DNA of 64,000 nt from Tabrizicola_A sp964393035 (GTDB taxonomy: Bacteria > Pseudomonadota > Alphaproteobacteria > Rhodobacterales > Rhodobacteraceae), in contig CAYMRX010000006.1 in NCBI GenBank assembly GCA_964393035.1, forward strand, positions 124,001 through 188,000, given 5' to 3'. The notes under the pieces are model-generated. The model ran no database searches and was not told the DNA's origin. It worked only from the letters and a program-made list of their open reading frames with translations. The position numbers and the translations under genes are program-made. Each line of letters begins with the position of its first letter. Positions within the stretch are counted from its first letter, which is position 1. This document shows, one piece after another, positions 7,612 to 15,262 of the stretch.

Positions 7612-9006
7612 ATGAACATGATCACCAACCACATGTCGACGGCCGAGCTGCAAAAGCTGGACGCCGCCCACCACATGCACCCCTTCACCGATGCCAATGG
7701 TCTTGCCGCCAAGGGCGCGCGGATCATCAAATCGGCCAAGGGCGTCTATCTGACCGACAGCGAGGGCCAGCAGATCATCGACGGTATGGCGGGCCTGTGG
7801 TGCGTCAACATCGGCTATGGCCGCCCGGAACTGGGCAATGTCGCCAAGCGCCAGATGGATGAGCTGTGCTATTACAACACCTTCTTCCAGACCACCCATG
7901 TGCCTGCCATCGCGCTGGCCGCCGAACTGGCCAAGATCGCGCCCGAGGGCATGAACCACACCTTCTTTGCCGGGTCGGGGTCCGAGGCGAACGACACCAA
8001 CATCCGTCTTGTCCGCCGCTACTGGCAGGTCAAGGGCCAGCCTGAAAAGCGCGTCATCATCGCGCGCAAGAACGGCTATCATGGCTCGACCATGGGCGGC
8101 GGTTCGCTTGGCGGCATGTCGCCGATCCATGCCCATGGCGGCAAGATCGACGGCATCCACCACATCGACCAGCCCGATTGGTGGAGCGAAGGCGGCGACC
8201 TGACGCCCGAGGAATTCGGCCTTGAACGCGCCCGCCAGTTGGAAACCGCCATCACCGAAATCGGTGCCGACAAGGTTGCGGCCTTCATCGGGGAACCCAT
8301 TCAGGGCGCTGGCGGCGTGATCGTGCCGCCCGCCACCTACTGGCCGGAAATCCAGCGCATCTGCGACAAATACGGCATCCTTCTGGTGCTGGACGAGGTC
8401 ATCACCGGCTTTGGCCGCACCGGCAACATGTTTGCCGCCACCACCTTCGGCATCAAGCCCCACATCATCACCATCGCCAAGGGCCTCAGCTCGGGCTACC
8501 AGCCCATCGGCGGCTCGATCATCCATGACGAGGTGTTCAACGTGGTCGCCGAAGGGGGCGAACTTTACCACGGTTACACCTATTCCGGCCATCCGGTGGC
8601 GGCGGCTGTGGCCTTGGAAAACCTGCGGATCATTCAGGAAGAAGGCGTGGTGGAGCATGTCCGCAACGTGGCCCACCCCTATCTGGCCGAAAGATGGCAT
8701 GCGCTGGCCGATCATCCGATGGTGGGCGAAACCAAACTGGTGGGCCTGATGGGCTCCATCGCGCTGACCCCGAACAAGGCCACGCGGGCCAAATTCGCGT
8801 CCGAGGCCGGGACCGTCGGCTACAAGGTGCGCGAGCGTTGCTTTGCCAACAACATCATCATGCGCCATGTGGGGGATCGCATGATCATTGCCCCGCCGTT
8901 GGTTATCACCCCGACTGAGATTGATGTGCTGATCGCCCGCGCCAAGAAATCGCTGGATGAGGCCTATAAGATCGTCAAGGACGACGGGTTGTTCGTCGCG
9001 GGCTGA
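7612..9006 (+). CDS. Class III omega-aminotransferase (putrescine/beta-alanine/omega-amino acid type)
   Basis: A 464-residue PLP enzyme of the class III (subgroup II) aminotransferases. K290 in TIAKGLSSGYQP is the PLP lysine, and D261 in LVLDEVITGFGRTG is the aspartate that pairs with the cofactor ring. The family moves a terminal amino group, often from putrescine, beta-alanine or taurine, to pyruvate or another keto acid in the cytoplasm. AAGGGA precedes the ATG. The GntR gene upstream and the double TGATCA site suggest inducible expression. The exact amine donor cannot be read from sequence alone. Confidence 0.88.
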   Translation: MNMITNHMSTAELQKLDAAHHMHPFTDANGLAAKGARIIKSAKGVYLTDSEGQQIIDGMAGLWCVNIGYGRPELGNVAKRQMDELCYYNTFFQTTHVPAIALAAELAKIAPEGMNHTFFAGSGSEANDTNIRLVRRYWQVKGQPEKRVIIARKNGYHGSTMGGGSLGGMSPIHAHGGKIDGIHHIDQPDWWSEGGDLTPEEFGLERARQLETAITEIGADKVAAFIGEPIQGAGGVIVPPATYWPEIQRICDKYGILLVLDEVITGFGRTGNMFAATTFGIKPHIITIAKGLSSGYQPIGGSIIHDEVFNVVAEGGELYHGYTYSGHPVAAAVALENLRIIQEEGVVEHVRNVAHPYLAERWHALADHPMVGETKLVGLMGSIALTPNKATRAKFASEAGTVGYKVRERCFANNIIMRHVGDRMIIAPPLVITPTEIDVLIARAKKSLDEAYKIVKDDGLFVAG

Positions 9007-9032
9007 TCGCGCCCGTCACGCGGCATGGGAAC

Positions 9033-9058
9033 AGGGCGGCTTTCGGGCCGCCCTTTTT
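9033..9058 (+). terminator. Rho-independent terminator of the omega-aminotransferase gene
   Basis: AGGGCGGC - tttcgg - GCCGCCCT is an 8-bp G/C stem followed by TTTTT. It touches the stop codon of the convergent DUF454 gene. Confidence 0.9.
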
Positions 9059-9441
9059 CACATCTGCGGCCCATCTGGCCGGGTCCAGATCCAGCTTCCC
9101 ATCACCAAAAGCGCCAGCGCCTGAGCTGCCAGCACCTGCCAGCCAAGGCCAAGCATCAGGCTCAGGCCAAAGGCCGCTGCCATGGCGGACAGCGCCATGC
9201 GTTTGGCCTTGGGCGAAATCGCCCGATACTCGCGCCAATCGCGGATCGCCGGGCCGAACAAGCGATGGCTTGTCAGCCAGCCATGCAGGCGCGGCGAGGA
9301 CTTGGCAAAACAGGCGGCGGCCAGCAGCATGAAGGGCGTGGTCGGCAGCAAGGGCAGCACCAGCCCCGCCGTGCCAAGGGCAAGTGCTGCAAGGCCAAGG
9401 GTGATCCAGAAAAAGCGCATGTCGACCCGGTGCTTGGACAT
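9058..9441 (-). CDS. YbaN/DUF454 family inner-membrane protein
   Basis: A 127-residue protein with a DUF454-like pattern: an N-terminal membrane helix containing GLVLPLLPTTPFMLLAA, a short soluble stretch with FAKSSPRLHGWL, RLFGPAIRDW and the basic RAISPKAKRMA segment, then one or two C-terminal membrane helices (about residues 82-118). The family is widespread, and its function is unknown. Two starts are possible, 9441 and 9420; 9441 gives the usual family length of about 125. It ends against the terminator of the convergent aminotransferase gene. Confidence 0.8.
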   Translation of the reverse strand: MSKHRVDMRFFWITLGLAALALGTAGLVLPLLPTTPFMLLAAACFAKSSPRLHGWLTSHRLFGPAIRDWREYRAISPKAKRMALSAMAAAFGLSLMLGLGWQVLAAQALALLVMGSWIWTRPDGPQM

Positions 9442-9603
9442 ACCAGGCTTACAGCAGAAAATCGTCCGCGACGAGGCCGAGTTTCGCGCTGGCATTGTCG
9501 GCCCTGGCTTATTGGCCTTGCCCCTGTTCTTCGATCTGATTTTGGCGCGGGTTTTGATGTTTGGGATTGGTTTTGCATAACAAGTTCTTTTGAAGCCCGC
9601 GCC

Positions 9604-10263
9604 ATGCCCGTCGGATCCCCCGATGTTGAGACGATGCTCCAGATCGAAACCGCACATCGGCTGGGCGACAAGGCCGGTCGGCAATGGCGTTATACCAGCC
9701 ATGGCCTGAAGGCGGCCCTGCGCGCCGCGTCCGAGGGGTGCGTGCAGTGGCAGCAGTCCGAGGGGCGGATGATCTGCCCAAAGATCGGGCGCATTTCGGA
9801 ACGCCCCAGCATCCGCAAGGGCGCGCAGGCCTTGGCCGAGGCACGGGCCGCCGGGCTGGATTTCGATCTGTTGATCGACATGCAGGACGCACGCGACACC
9901 GACATTGCCATGCGCAAGACGGTGGCGCCGGTCCTGTGTTTCAACAGGTCGGCCGGCGGGGTGGGGCGCGTCCTTTGGCCCATGCAGCATGTTCACGGCG
10001 TGGGCAGCGCCGGTTTCGCGGGCCAGTTCGGCGGTGCGGAGCTGGTGCCCTTTGCGCAGCGCAAGGACCGGTGCGTGTGGCGGGGCAACATCAACGGCAG
10101 CACAAGACCGGTGGCCTCCAGCGGGCAGGCCGCCACCGAAGGGGGGCTGGCCGCGCCACGCCGGGCCGTGTCGGCGCGCTTCCTGCTGGATCGTACCGAG
10201 TATCGGCAGTGTTCCAACACCCTTGTGATCGACGCCTTGCGTGAACGGATGGCAAAGGGCTGA
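9604..10263 (+). CDS. Glycosyltransferase family 90 (CAP10/LpsA)-like protein, C-terminally truncated
   Basis: This 219-residue frame resembles the N-terminal half of CAP10/GT90 sugar transferases that modify LPS or capsule: DLLIDMQDARD, APVLCFNR, VLWPMQHVHGVGS, and CVWRGNINGSTR match the order of that family. Full-length members continue for well over 100 residues with an acidic nucleotide-sugar block that is missing here. A strong terminator follows the stop at once, so the gene ends here by design or after deletion. The ATG at 9604 has no strong ribosome-binding site. Codon use is like the neighbours. Family assignment is tentative. Confidence 0.5.
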   Translation: MPVGSPDVETMLQIETAHRLGDKAGRQWRYTSHGLKAALRAASEGCVQWQQSEGRMICPKIGRISERPSIRKGAQALAEARAAGLDFDLLIDMQDARDTDIAMRKTVAPVLCFNRSAGGVGRVLWPMQHVHGVGSAGFAGQFGGAELVPFAQRKDRCVWRGNINGSTRPVASSGQAATEGGLAAPRRAVSARFLLDRTEYRQCSNTLVIDALRERMAKG

Positions 10264-10271
10264 CCCCCGGT

Positions 10272-10306
10272 GGAAAGGCGCCGTTTGCGGCCGCCCTTTC
10301 CTTTTC
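10272..10306 (+). terminator. Rho-independent terminator after the GT90-like gene
   Basis: GGAAAGG and CCTTTCC arms enclose a G/C-rich inner stem with two single-base bulges, followed by TTTTCC. It separates the GT90-like gene from RNase D. Confidence 0.8.
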
Positions 10307-10393
10307 CGCCCCCCGCCCCTATAGCAAAAGCAACTGCGGGATGCCCCCGCGCCCCCCCGCGCTTCCTGCGCCCCTTGCCGCGAAAGGCCGCCC

Positions 10394-11551
10394 ATGCGGA
10401 CCATTACCACGACCGAAGACCTCGCCGCCTTTTGCGAGGCCGCCAAAGCCGCTCCCTATGTCACCATCGACACCGAATTCCTGCGCGAACGCACCTATTG
10501 GTCAAAGCTATGCCTGATCCAGATGGCCTTGCCGGGCAAGGATGGCGATGCGGTGCTGGTGGACCCCATCATCGGCAATCAGATGTCGATGGAGCCGCTT
10601 TATGACCTGTTTCGCCACAAGGCGACGGTGAAGGTTTTCCATGCGGCCCGGCAGGATCTGGAAATTTTCTTCGTCGAAGGCAAGGTGTTTCCCGACCCGC
10701 TGTTTGACACGCAAGTCGCCGCCATGGTCTGCGGCTTTGGCGAACAGGTCGGCTATGAGACGCTGGTCAAGAAGATCGCCAAGGAAAACCTGGACAAGAC
10801 CAGCCGCTTTACCGATTGGTCGCGCCGCCCGCTGACCGAGGCGCAAAGCGAATATGCGCTGGCCGATGTCACCCATCTGCGGGTGATCTACGAATGGTTG
10901 GCCAAGCAATTGGACAAGAACGGCCGCCAGAAATGGGTCGAGGAAGAACTCGCGCTCTTGTGTGATCCGGCCACCTATACCGTGCATCCCGATGAGGCGT
11001 GGCAGCGGGTGAAAACCCGCACCACATCGGGGCGGTTCTTGGCGGTGGTCAAGGAACTGGCCCGTTTCCGTGAAGATTATGCCCAAGGCAACAACGTCCC
11101 GCGCAGCCGGGTGATGAAGGACGACGCGCTGTTGGAACTGGCCTCGACCCGTCCGACCAGCATGGAGGAACTCGGCCGCTCGCGCCTGTTGCAGCGCGAG
11201 GGTCGCAAGACCGAGATTGCCGAAGGGATTTTGGCAGCGATCAAATCGGGGCTGGAAATGCGCCCCGAGGATATGCCGAAACCCGATGTCAGCCGCGAAC
11301 AATTGCAGGTCAATCCGGCACTGGCCGACCTGTTGCGCGTGCTGTTGAAGGCCAAATCGGAAAGCCTTGGGGTCGCCCCCCGGCTGATCGCCTCGGCCGC
11401 GGACCTTGATGCCATCGCGGCAGGCGAGCGCAATGTCGATACGCTGAAAGGTTGGCGCGCCGAGGCTTTTGGCAACGAGGCAATGATGCTGTGCCGGGGC
11501 GAGATTGCGCTTTCGGCCAAGGGCAGCGAAGTGCGGGTGGTGCGGCTTTAA
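10394..11551 (+). CDS. rnd: Ribonuclease D
   Basis: A 385-residue 3'-5' exoribonuclease that trims tRNA precursors. The DEDDy catalytic residues are visible: D26 and E28 in TIDTEF, the aspartate in HAARQDLEIFF, and Y-x3-D in YALADVTHL. A C-terminal HRDC-type region (about residues 205-290, with LARFREDYAQGNNVPRSRV) follows. Length agrees with the family (about 380). It is a single gene following a terminator; a short gap separates it from the SGNH hydrolase. Confidence 0.93.
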   Translation: MRTITTTEDLAAFCEAAKAAPYVTIDTEFLRERTYWSKLCLIQMALPGKDGDAVLVDPIIGNQMSMEPLYDLFRHKATVKVFHAARQDLEIFFVEGKVFPDPLFDTQVAAMVCGFGEQVGYETLVKKIAKENLDKTSRFTDWSRRPLTEAQSEYALADVTHLRVIYEWLAKQLDKNGRQKWVEEELALLCDPATYTVHPDEAWQRVKTRTTSGRFLAVVKELARFREDYAQGNNVPRSRVMKDDALLELASTRPTSMEELGRSRLLQREGRKTEIAEGILAAIKSGLEMRPEDMPKPDVSREQLQVNPALADLLRVLLKAKSESLGVAPRLIASAADLDAIAAGERNVDTLKGWRAEAFGNEAMMLCRGEIALSAKGSEVRVVRL

Positions 11552-11631
11552 TCCCGTTCCCCCAAGGGAGGGTTCAACGCGATTGCCCGGCAATTTCGCC
11601 GGTGGTGCTTCATATTATTCCGAGGTGATCC

Positions 11632-12318
11632 TTGCGCGGCTTTCTTCGCCATATCCTTTTGTCGGTGCTGATGGTTCTGGCGCTTGGCCTGTCGGCGCGC
11701 GCTGAGGAGGCAAAGCCCCGCGTTCTGGTGATGGGCGACAGTCTGATGGCGTGGAATGGCACGCGCGGGGCGGCGGTGTCGGATGCTTTGGGCAAGCTCA
11801 TCGGCGTGAAGGTCAAGGATCACGCGGTGGCCGGCGCGCGGTATTTCTACCGCCTGCCCCTGACCGGGGCCGCTGGCCTGCGGATTGGGGCGCAGTTTCG
11901 CGGCGGGCCTTGGGATTATGTGGTGATGAACGGCGGCGGCAATGATCTGTTGTTCGGCTGCGGTTGTGGGGCCTGCAAACGGATGCTGAACCGGCTGATC
12001 CGCGACGATGGCAGGGCAGGGGCAATCCCGGATCTGATCCGGGACATCCGCGCCAGTGGGGCGAAGGTGATCTATACCGGCTATCTGCGCACCCCCGGCG
12101 TGACTTCGCCGGTCGAATCCTGCGGCCCTTTGGGCGATGTGATGGATGCAAGGCTTGCCCGGATGGCAGAGGTGACCGAAGGCGTGACATTCCTGCCGCT
12201 GGCGGATCTGGTGACCAAAGCGGGCGATACCAGCTATCACGCGATGGATCTGGTCCACCCGTCGGTCAAGGGCAGTCGGGCGATTGCCGCCCGGATCGCG
12301 CCTTTGATCGGCGATTAA
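11632..12318 (+). CDS. Secreted SGNH/GDSL hydrolase
   Basis: A 228-residue esterase/acetylhydrolase-type protein with a signal peptide (MRGFLRHILLSVLMVLALGLSARA, cleavage before EEAK). The four SGNH blocks are present: GDSL with the nucleophile serine, a glycine in VAGAR, N in NGGGNDL, and D-x-x-H in DLVHPSVKG. A CGCGAC segment adds a cysteine cluster. The start is TTG at 11632, preceded by GAGG at good spacing; no ATG gives a full signal peptide. It converges on the next gene so closely that the two stop codons share bases. The substrate is unknown. Confidence 0.8.
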   Translation: MRGFLRHILLSVLMVLALGLSARAEEAKPRVLVMGDSLMAWNGTRGAAVSDALGKLIGVKVKDHAVAGARYFYRLPLTGAAGLRIGAQFRGGPWDYVVMNGGGNDLLFGCGCGACKRMLNRLIRDDGRAGAIPDLIRDIRASGAKVIYTGYLRTPGVTSPVESCGPLGDVMDARLARMAEVTEGVTFLPLADLVTKAGDTSYHAMDLVHPSVKGSRAIAARIAPLIGD

Positions 12319-12785
12319 CGCTGGGCCGAGCGGGCGTTTTCCGCGCCCTGCACCACGATCTGCGTAATGCCGGCAAGTTTCAAATGCGACAGATGCGCGC
12401 CTGCGGTGACTTCGCGCGTGCGCGGGGCGCCGACCGGTTTTGGCTCCGGCGGGGGCGTCAGGCGGAAGTCATAGACCAGAACGCCCTTGTCATCGACGGG
12501 GCGCGCCACCAATTCGGCATCGTAATAGCCCTGCATCGGGGAAATCCCGGTGGCACGCACAATCGCGCCGGTCGGCGTCTGCTCGATCGTCATCCCCAGC
12601 ACCTGCGCCACCAGCGGGCGCTTTTCTTCGGGGCTTGCGATCCCGAATTCTTCGGCCTTCGTCTCCTGCGAGCGGCCAAACCAGTTCATCGGGTTCAGCC
12701 GCGACTCGCGCATCACGCCGCAGGCGGTCACGGTCAACACGGCGGTGAGGGCGAGGGCCAAGGCAGGTTTCGGGGGCAGGCGCAT
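12315..12785 (-). CDS. Outer-membrane or periplasmic lipoprotein of unknown function
   Basis: A 156-residue lipoprotein. The signal peptide ends in a lipobox VTAC with C22 as the lipidated cysteine. The mature protein has RESRLNPMNWFGRS near the N terminus and a compact domain with ISPMQGYYDAELVARP and VVQGAENARSAQR at the end, a pattern seen in uncharacterised Rhodobacteraceae lipoproteins. ATG at 12785 has AAGGA upstream; longer frames add no signal. The stop codon overlaps the stop of the convergent SGNH gene (TTAA, 12315-12318). Confidence 0.75.
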   Translation of the reverse strand: MRLPPKPALALALTAVLTVTACGVMRESRLNPMNWFGRSQETKAEEFGIASPEEKRPLVAQVLGMTIEQTPTGAIVRATGISPMQGYYDAELVARPVDDKGVLVYDFRLTPPPEPKPVGAPRTREVTAGAHLSHLKLAGITQIVVQGAENARSAQR

Positions 12786-12911
12786 CAATCGGGTGTCCTT
12801 GCAAGCTTGTCTCATTGGGTAGCCGATTGGGGGGGCTTTGAAAAGACCGCTGAGACTGGACATGTGCGCCCGCGCGAATTAGCTGAAAGACACCCCTGAA
12901 GGAGCCGCAGC

Positions 12912-13322
12912 ATGGCCACCGCCGCCTTTGAAGATATCGCCGAAACCTTCGAATTCCTCGACGATTGGGAAGACCGCTATCGCCATGTGATCGAACTTGG
13001 CAAGGCGATGCCGCCTTTGGACGCCAGTTTCAAAGTGCCGGGCTACAAGGTGGATGGCTGCGCCAGTCAGGTTTGGCTGCGCCCGGTGATCACCGGCGGG
13101 GTTTTCGATTTTCAGGGCGATTCGGATGCGATGATCGTTCGCGGGCTGATCGCGGTTCTGCATGCGCTCTATTCCGGTATCCCGCTGGCGCAGGTCGGCG
13201 CGGTTGATGCCACGGCAGAGCTGGGACGGCTGGGGTTGAACGAACACCTGTCGTCGCAACGCTCAAACGGCCTGCGCGCCATGGTGGAGCGCATCCGCAA
13301 AACCGCCGCCGAAGCCGTCTGA
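12912..13322 (+). CDS. sufE: SufE family Fe-S assembly sulfur acceptor
   Basis: A 136-residue SufE protein that takes persulfide sulfur from a SufS-type cysteine desulfurase for iron-sulfur cluster building. C50 in VDGCASQVW is the sulfur-accepting cysteine in its conserved loop, and the length matches the family (about 140). GAAGGAG lies 12 bases upstream of the ATG. It is not in a suf operon here. A cysteine desulfurase-like gene lies 10 kb away with no clear link. Confidence 0.92.
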   Translation: MATAAFEDIAETFEFLDDWEDRYRHVIELGKAMPPLDASFKVPGYKVDGCASQVWLRPVITGGVFDFQGDSDAMIVRGLIAVLHALYSGIPLAQVGAVDATAELGRLGLNEHLSSQRSNGLRAMVERIRKTAAEAV

Positions 13323-13336
13323 TCCCGCAGGGGCGG

Positions 13337-15142
13337 TCAGATCGCCGCGCAGGCGGCCTTGCACCAATCCAGCGCCGCCGGCGACAGGCGTGGGGCCAGT
13401 TTTGCCAGAACCTCTGCGTGATAGGCGTTCAGCCAGTCGCGCTCACCGGGGGCCAGCAGCGCCCCCACCACCAGCCGACGGTCAAACGGGACGAAGGTCA
13501 GCGTCTCGAACCGCAACTGATCGCGTTCCTCATCGCCGCCTGCCAGCTTTGGCGCAGGTTCCACCACGATCAGGTTTTCCAGCCGGATGCCGAATTCGCC
13601 CTCGCGGTAATAGCCCGGCTCATTCGACAGGATCATGCCCGGTTCCAGCGGCACTTCTGAAATCCGGCTCAGCCGTTGCGGGCCTTCATGCACCGACAAG
13701 AACGCCCCCACCCCATGCCCAGTGCCATGGTTGAAATCTTGGCCCGCCAGCCACAAAGGTGCCCGCGCCAAGGGGTCAAGATCGCGCCCCGCCAAGCCTT
13801 TCGGCCAGCGCACGCGGCTGATGGCAATCGTGCCCTGCAACACGCGCGTATAACAGGTCCGCGCATAATCGCCCGGATCGCCCACCGCCACCGTGCGGGT
13901 GATATCGGTGGTGCCATCCAGATATTGCGCGCCCGAATCCACCAGCAAAAGCGCGTTCTGCTCGACCGCGCGGTTGGATTGCTCCGTCACCCGGTAATGC
14001 ATGATCGCGCCATTCGGCCCGGCCCCGCAGATGGTGTCAAAGCTGATGTCATGCAGCGCATTGGTCGCCCGGCGGAACCCTTCCAGCCCCCTGACCACAT
14101 CAATCTCGGTCAACCCGCCCTTGGGCAGTTGCGTATCCAGCCAGCACAGGAACTCCACCATCGCCGCGCCGTCGCGCAGATGCGCCTCGCGCATGCCGCT
14201 GATCTCGCCCGCGTTCTTGCAGGCCTTGGGCAGGCGGCAGGGATCATCGCCCCAAGCCACGGCAATGCCCGCCTCCTGCAATTCCAGCGAGACGGCCAAG
14301 GGGGCAGTGCCCTTGTCCACCCGAACCGGACCTTGCAACGTGTGCAGCGCCGGAACAAAGGCTGCGGCAGGGCGCAGCGTGACATGAGGGCCAAGATGCG
14401 CCCGGGTGGCCTCGTCAAACTTGGCGCTTTCGGCAAACAGCGTCACCCGCGCGTCATCGTGCAAAATGGCAAGCCCATGCAGGATCGGATTGCGCGGCAC
14501 ATCGGCGCCGCGAATGTTCAAAAGCCAGCACAGGCTGTCCGGCAGGGTTATCACCGCCGCCGTCTGTCCGGCCCGGCGCAGACCCTCGGCCAAGCGGGCG
14601 CGCTTGGCGGCACTGGTCTCTCCCGCAAGGGCGTCGGGATGGGCAAAGGCGTGGCCCATCGGCGGTTCGGGCTGGTCGGCCCAGATCCGGTCCACCATGT
14701 TTTCGACCGGGCGCAACGTGATGCCCGTGTCCTGAAGCCCGGCCTCCAGCTTTTCAATCTCGTCGGCGGTGTGCAGCCAGGGATCAAACCCCACCACCCC
14801 CGCCGCCAAAACCTCGCGCAGCCAATCGGCGGGTTTCACCTCGGGCCAGGGCACCGGGGTAAAGTGGCCCAGATCGACCTGCCCCTTCACCTGCGTGCGG
14901 TAGCGCCCGTCAATGAACACCCCCGCCACGCCCTCCAAGGCAATCGTGAAACCGGCAGAGCCGGTAAACCCGGTCAACCATTGCAGCCGCTCATCGCGCG
15001 CCGCGACATATTCGCCCTGATGCACATCGGCACGCGGCACGATGAAGCCCGCCAACCCCTCTGCCGCCAATACGGTCCGCAAGGCCGCCAGCCGCGCCGG
15101 TCCCTGAGCCGGATTGGCGTGGCTGTCAAAGGTCTGAAACAT
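13337..15142 (-). CDS. Xaa-Pro aminopeptidase, M24B family (AMPP/PepP2-like)
   Basis: A 601-residue metallopeptidase that removes N-terminal residues next to proline. It has the three-domain layout of eukaryotic-type X-prolyl aminopeptidase 1: two creatinase N domains (about 1-310) and the pita-bread catalytic domain. Metal ligands are visible as D in LLVDSGAQY, D in TTDITRT, H in GTGHGVGAF, E in ENLIVVE, and E in RFETLTFVP. It converges with sufE with 14 bp between stops. A copy of the dispersed element overlaps its upstream region. Confidence 0.92.
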   Translation of the reverse strand: MFQTFDSHANPAQGPARLAALRTVLAAEGLAGFIVPRADVHQGEYVAARDERLQWLTGFTGSAGFTIALEGVAGVFIDGRYRTQVKGQVDLGHFTPVPWPEVKPADWLREVLAAGVVGFDPWLHTADEIEKLEAGLQDTGITLRPVENMVDRIWADQPEPPMGHAFAHPDALAGETSAAKRARLAEGLRRAGQTAAVITLPDSLCWLLNIRGADVPRNPILHGLAILHDDARVTLFAESAKFDEATRAHLGPHVTLRPAAAFVPALHTLQGPVRVDKGTAPLAVSLELQEAGIAVAWGDDPCRLPKACKNAGEISGMREAHLRDGAAMVEFLCWLDTQLPKGGLTEIDVVRGLEGFRRATNALHDISFDTICGAGPNGAIMHYRVTEQSNRAVEQNALLLVDSGAQYLDGTTDITRTVAVGDPGDYARTCYTRVLQGTIAISRVRWPKGLAGRDLDPLARAPLWLAGQDFNHGTGHGVGAFLSVHEGPQRLSRISEVPLEPGMILSNEPGYYREGEFGIRLENLIVVEPAPKLAGGDEERDQLRFETLTFVPFDRRLVVGALLAPGERDWLNAYHAEVLAKLAPRLSPAALDWCKAACAAI

Positions 15143-15145
15143 GGG

Positions 15146-15179
15146 CCATCCTCTCTGCCTAAATATCCTCGGGGGGGCC
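15146..15179 (-). repeat. Dispersed intergenic element, copy b
   Basis: On the minus strand this reads a C run, then GAGGATATTTAGGCAGAGAG and GATGG, nearly the same as copies a and g. It lies directly in front of the Xaa-Pro aminopeptidase start, between that gene and cobT. Confidence 0.75.
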
Positions 15180-15191
15180 CGAGCCGCCCGG

Positions 15192-15247
15192 AAAACCCTC
15201 CGGTGGAGGGATTTCAGGCGAGGATGGGCGCAAACGCTTTTGCGCCC
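15192..15247 (-). terminator. Two hairpins behind cobT, the second a likely terminator
   Basis: Read leftward after the cobT stop, GGGCGCAAA-agcg-TTTGCGCCC (15226-15247) comes first. CCCTCC-acc-GGAGGG followed by TTTT (15192-15210) comes next. The second has the form of an intrinsic terminator. Confidence 0.7.
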
Positions 15248-15262
15248 CGGGTCTGCCCCCCT

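Noticed and set aside
12315..12318. Shared stop TTAA of two convergent genes as a sign of annotation error
   Set aside because: Both proteins have complete motifs (SGNH blocks and a lipobox) and normal ends; a 4-base convergent overlap is plausible.
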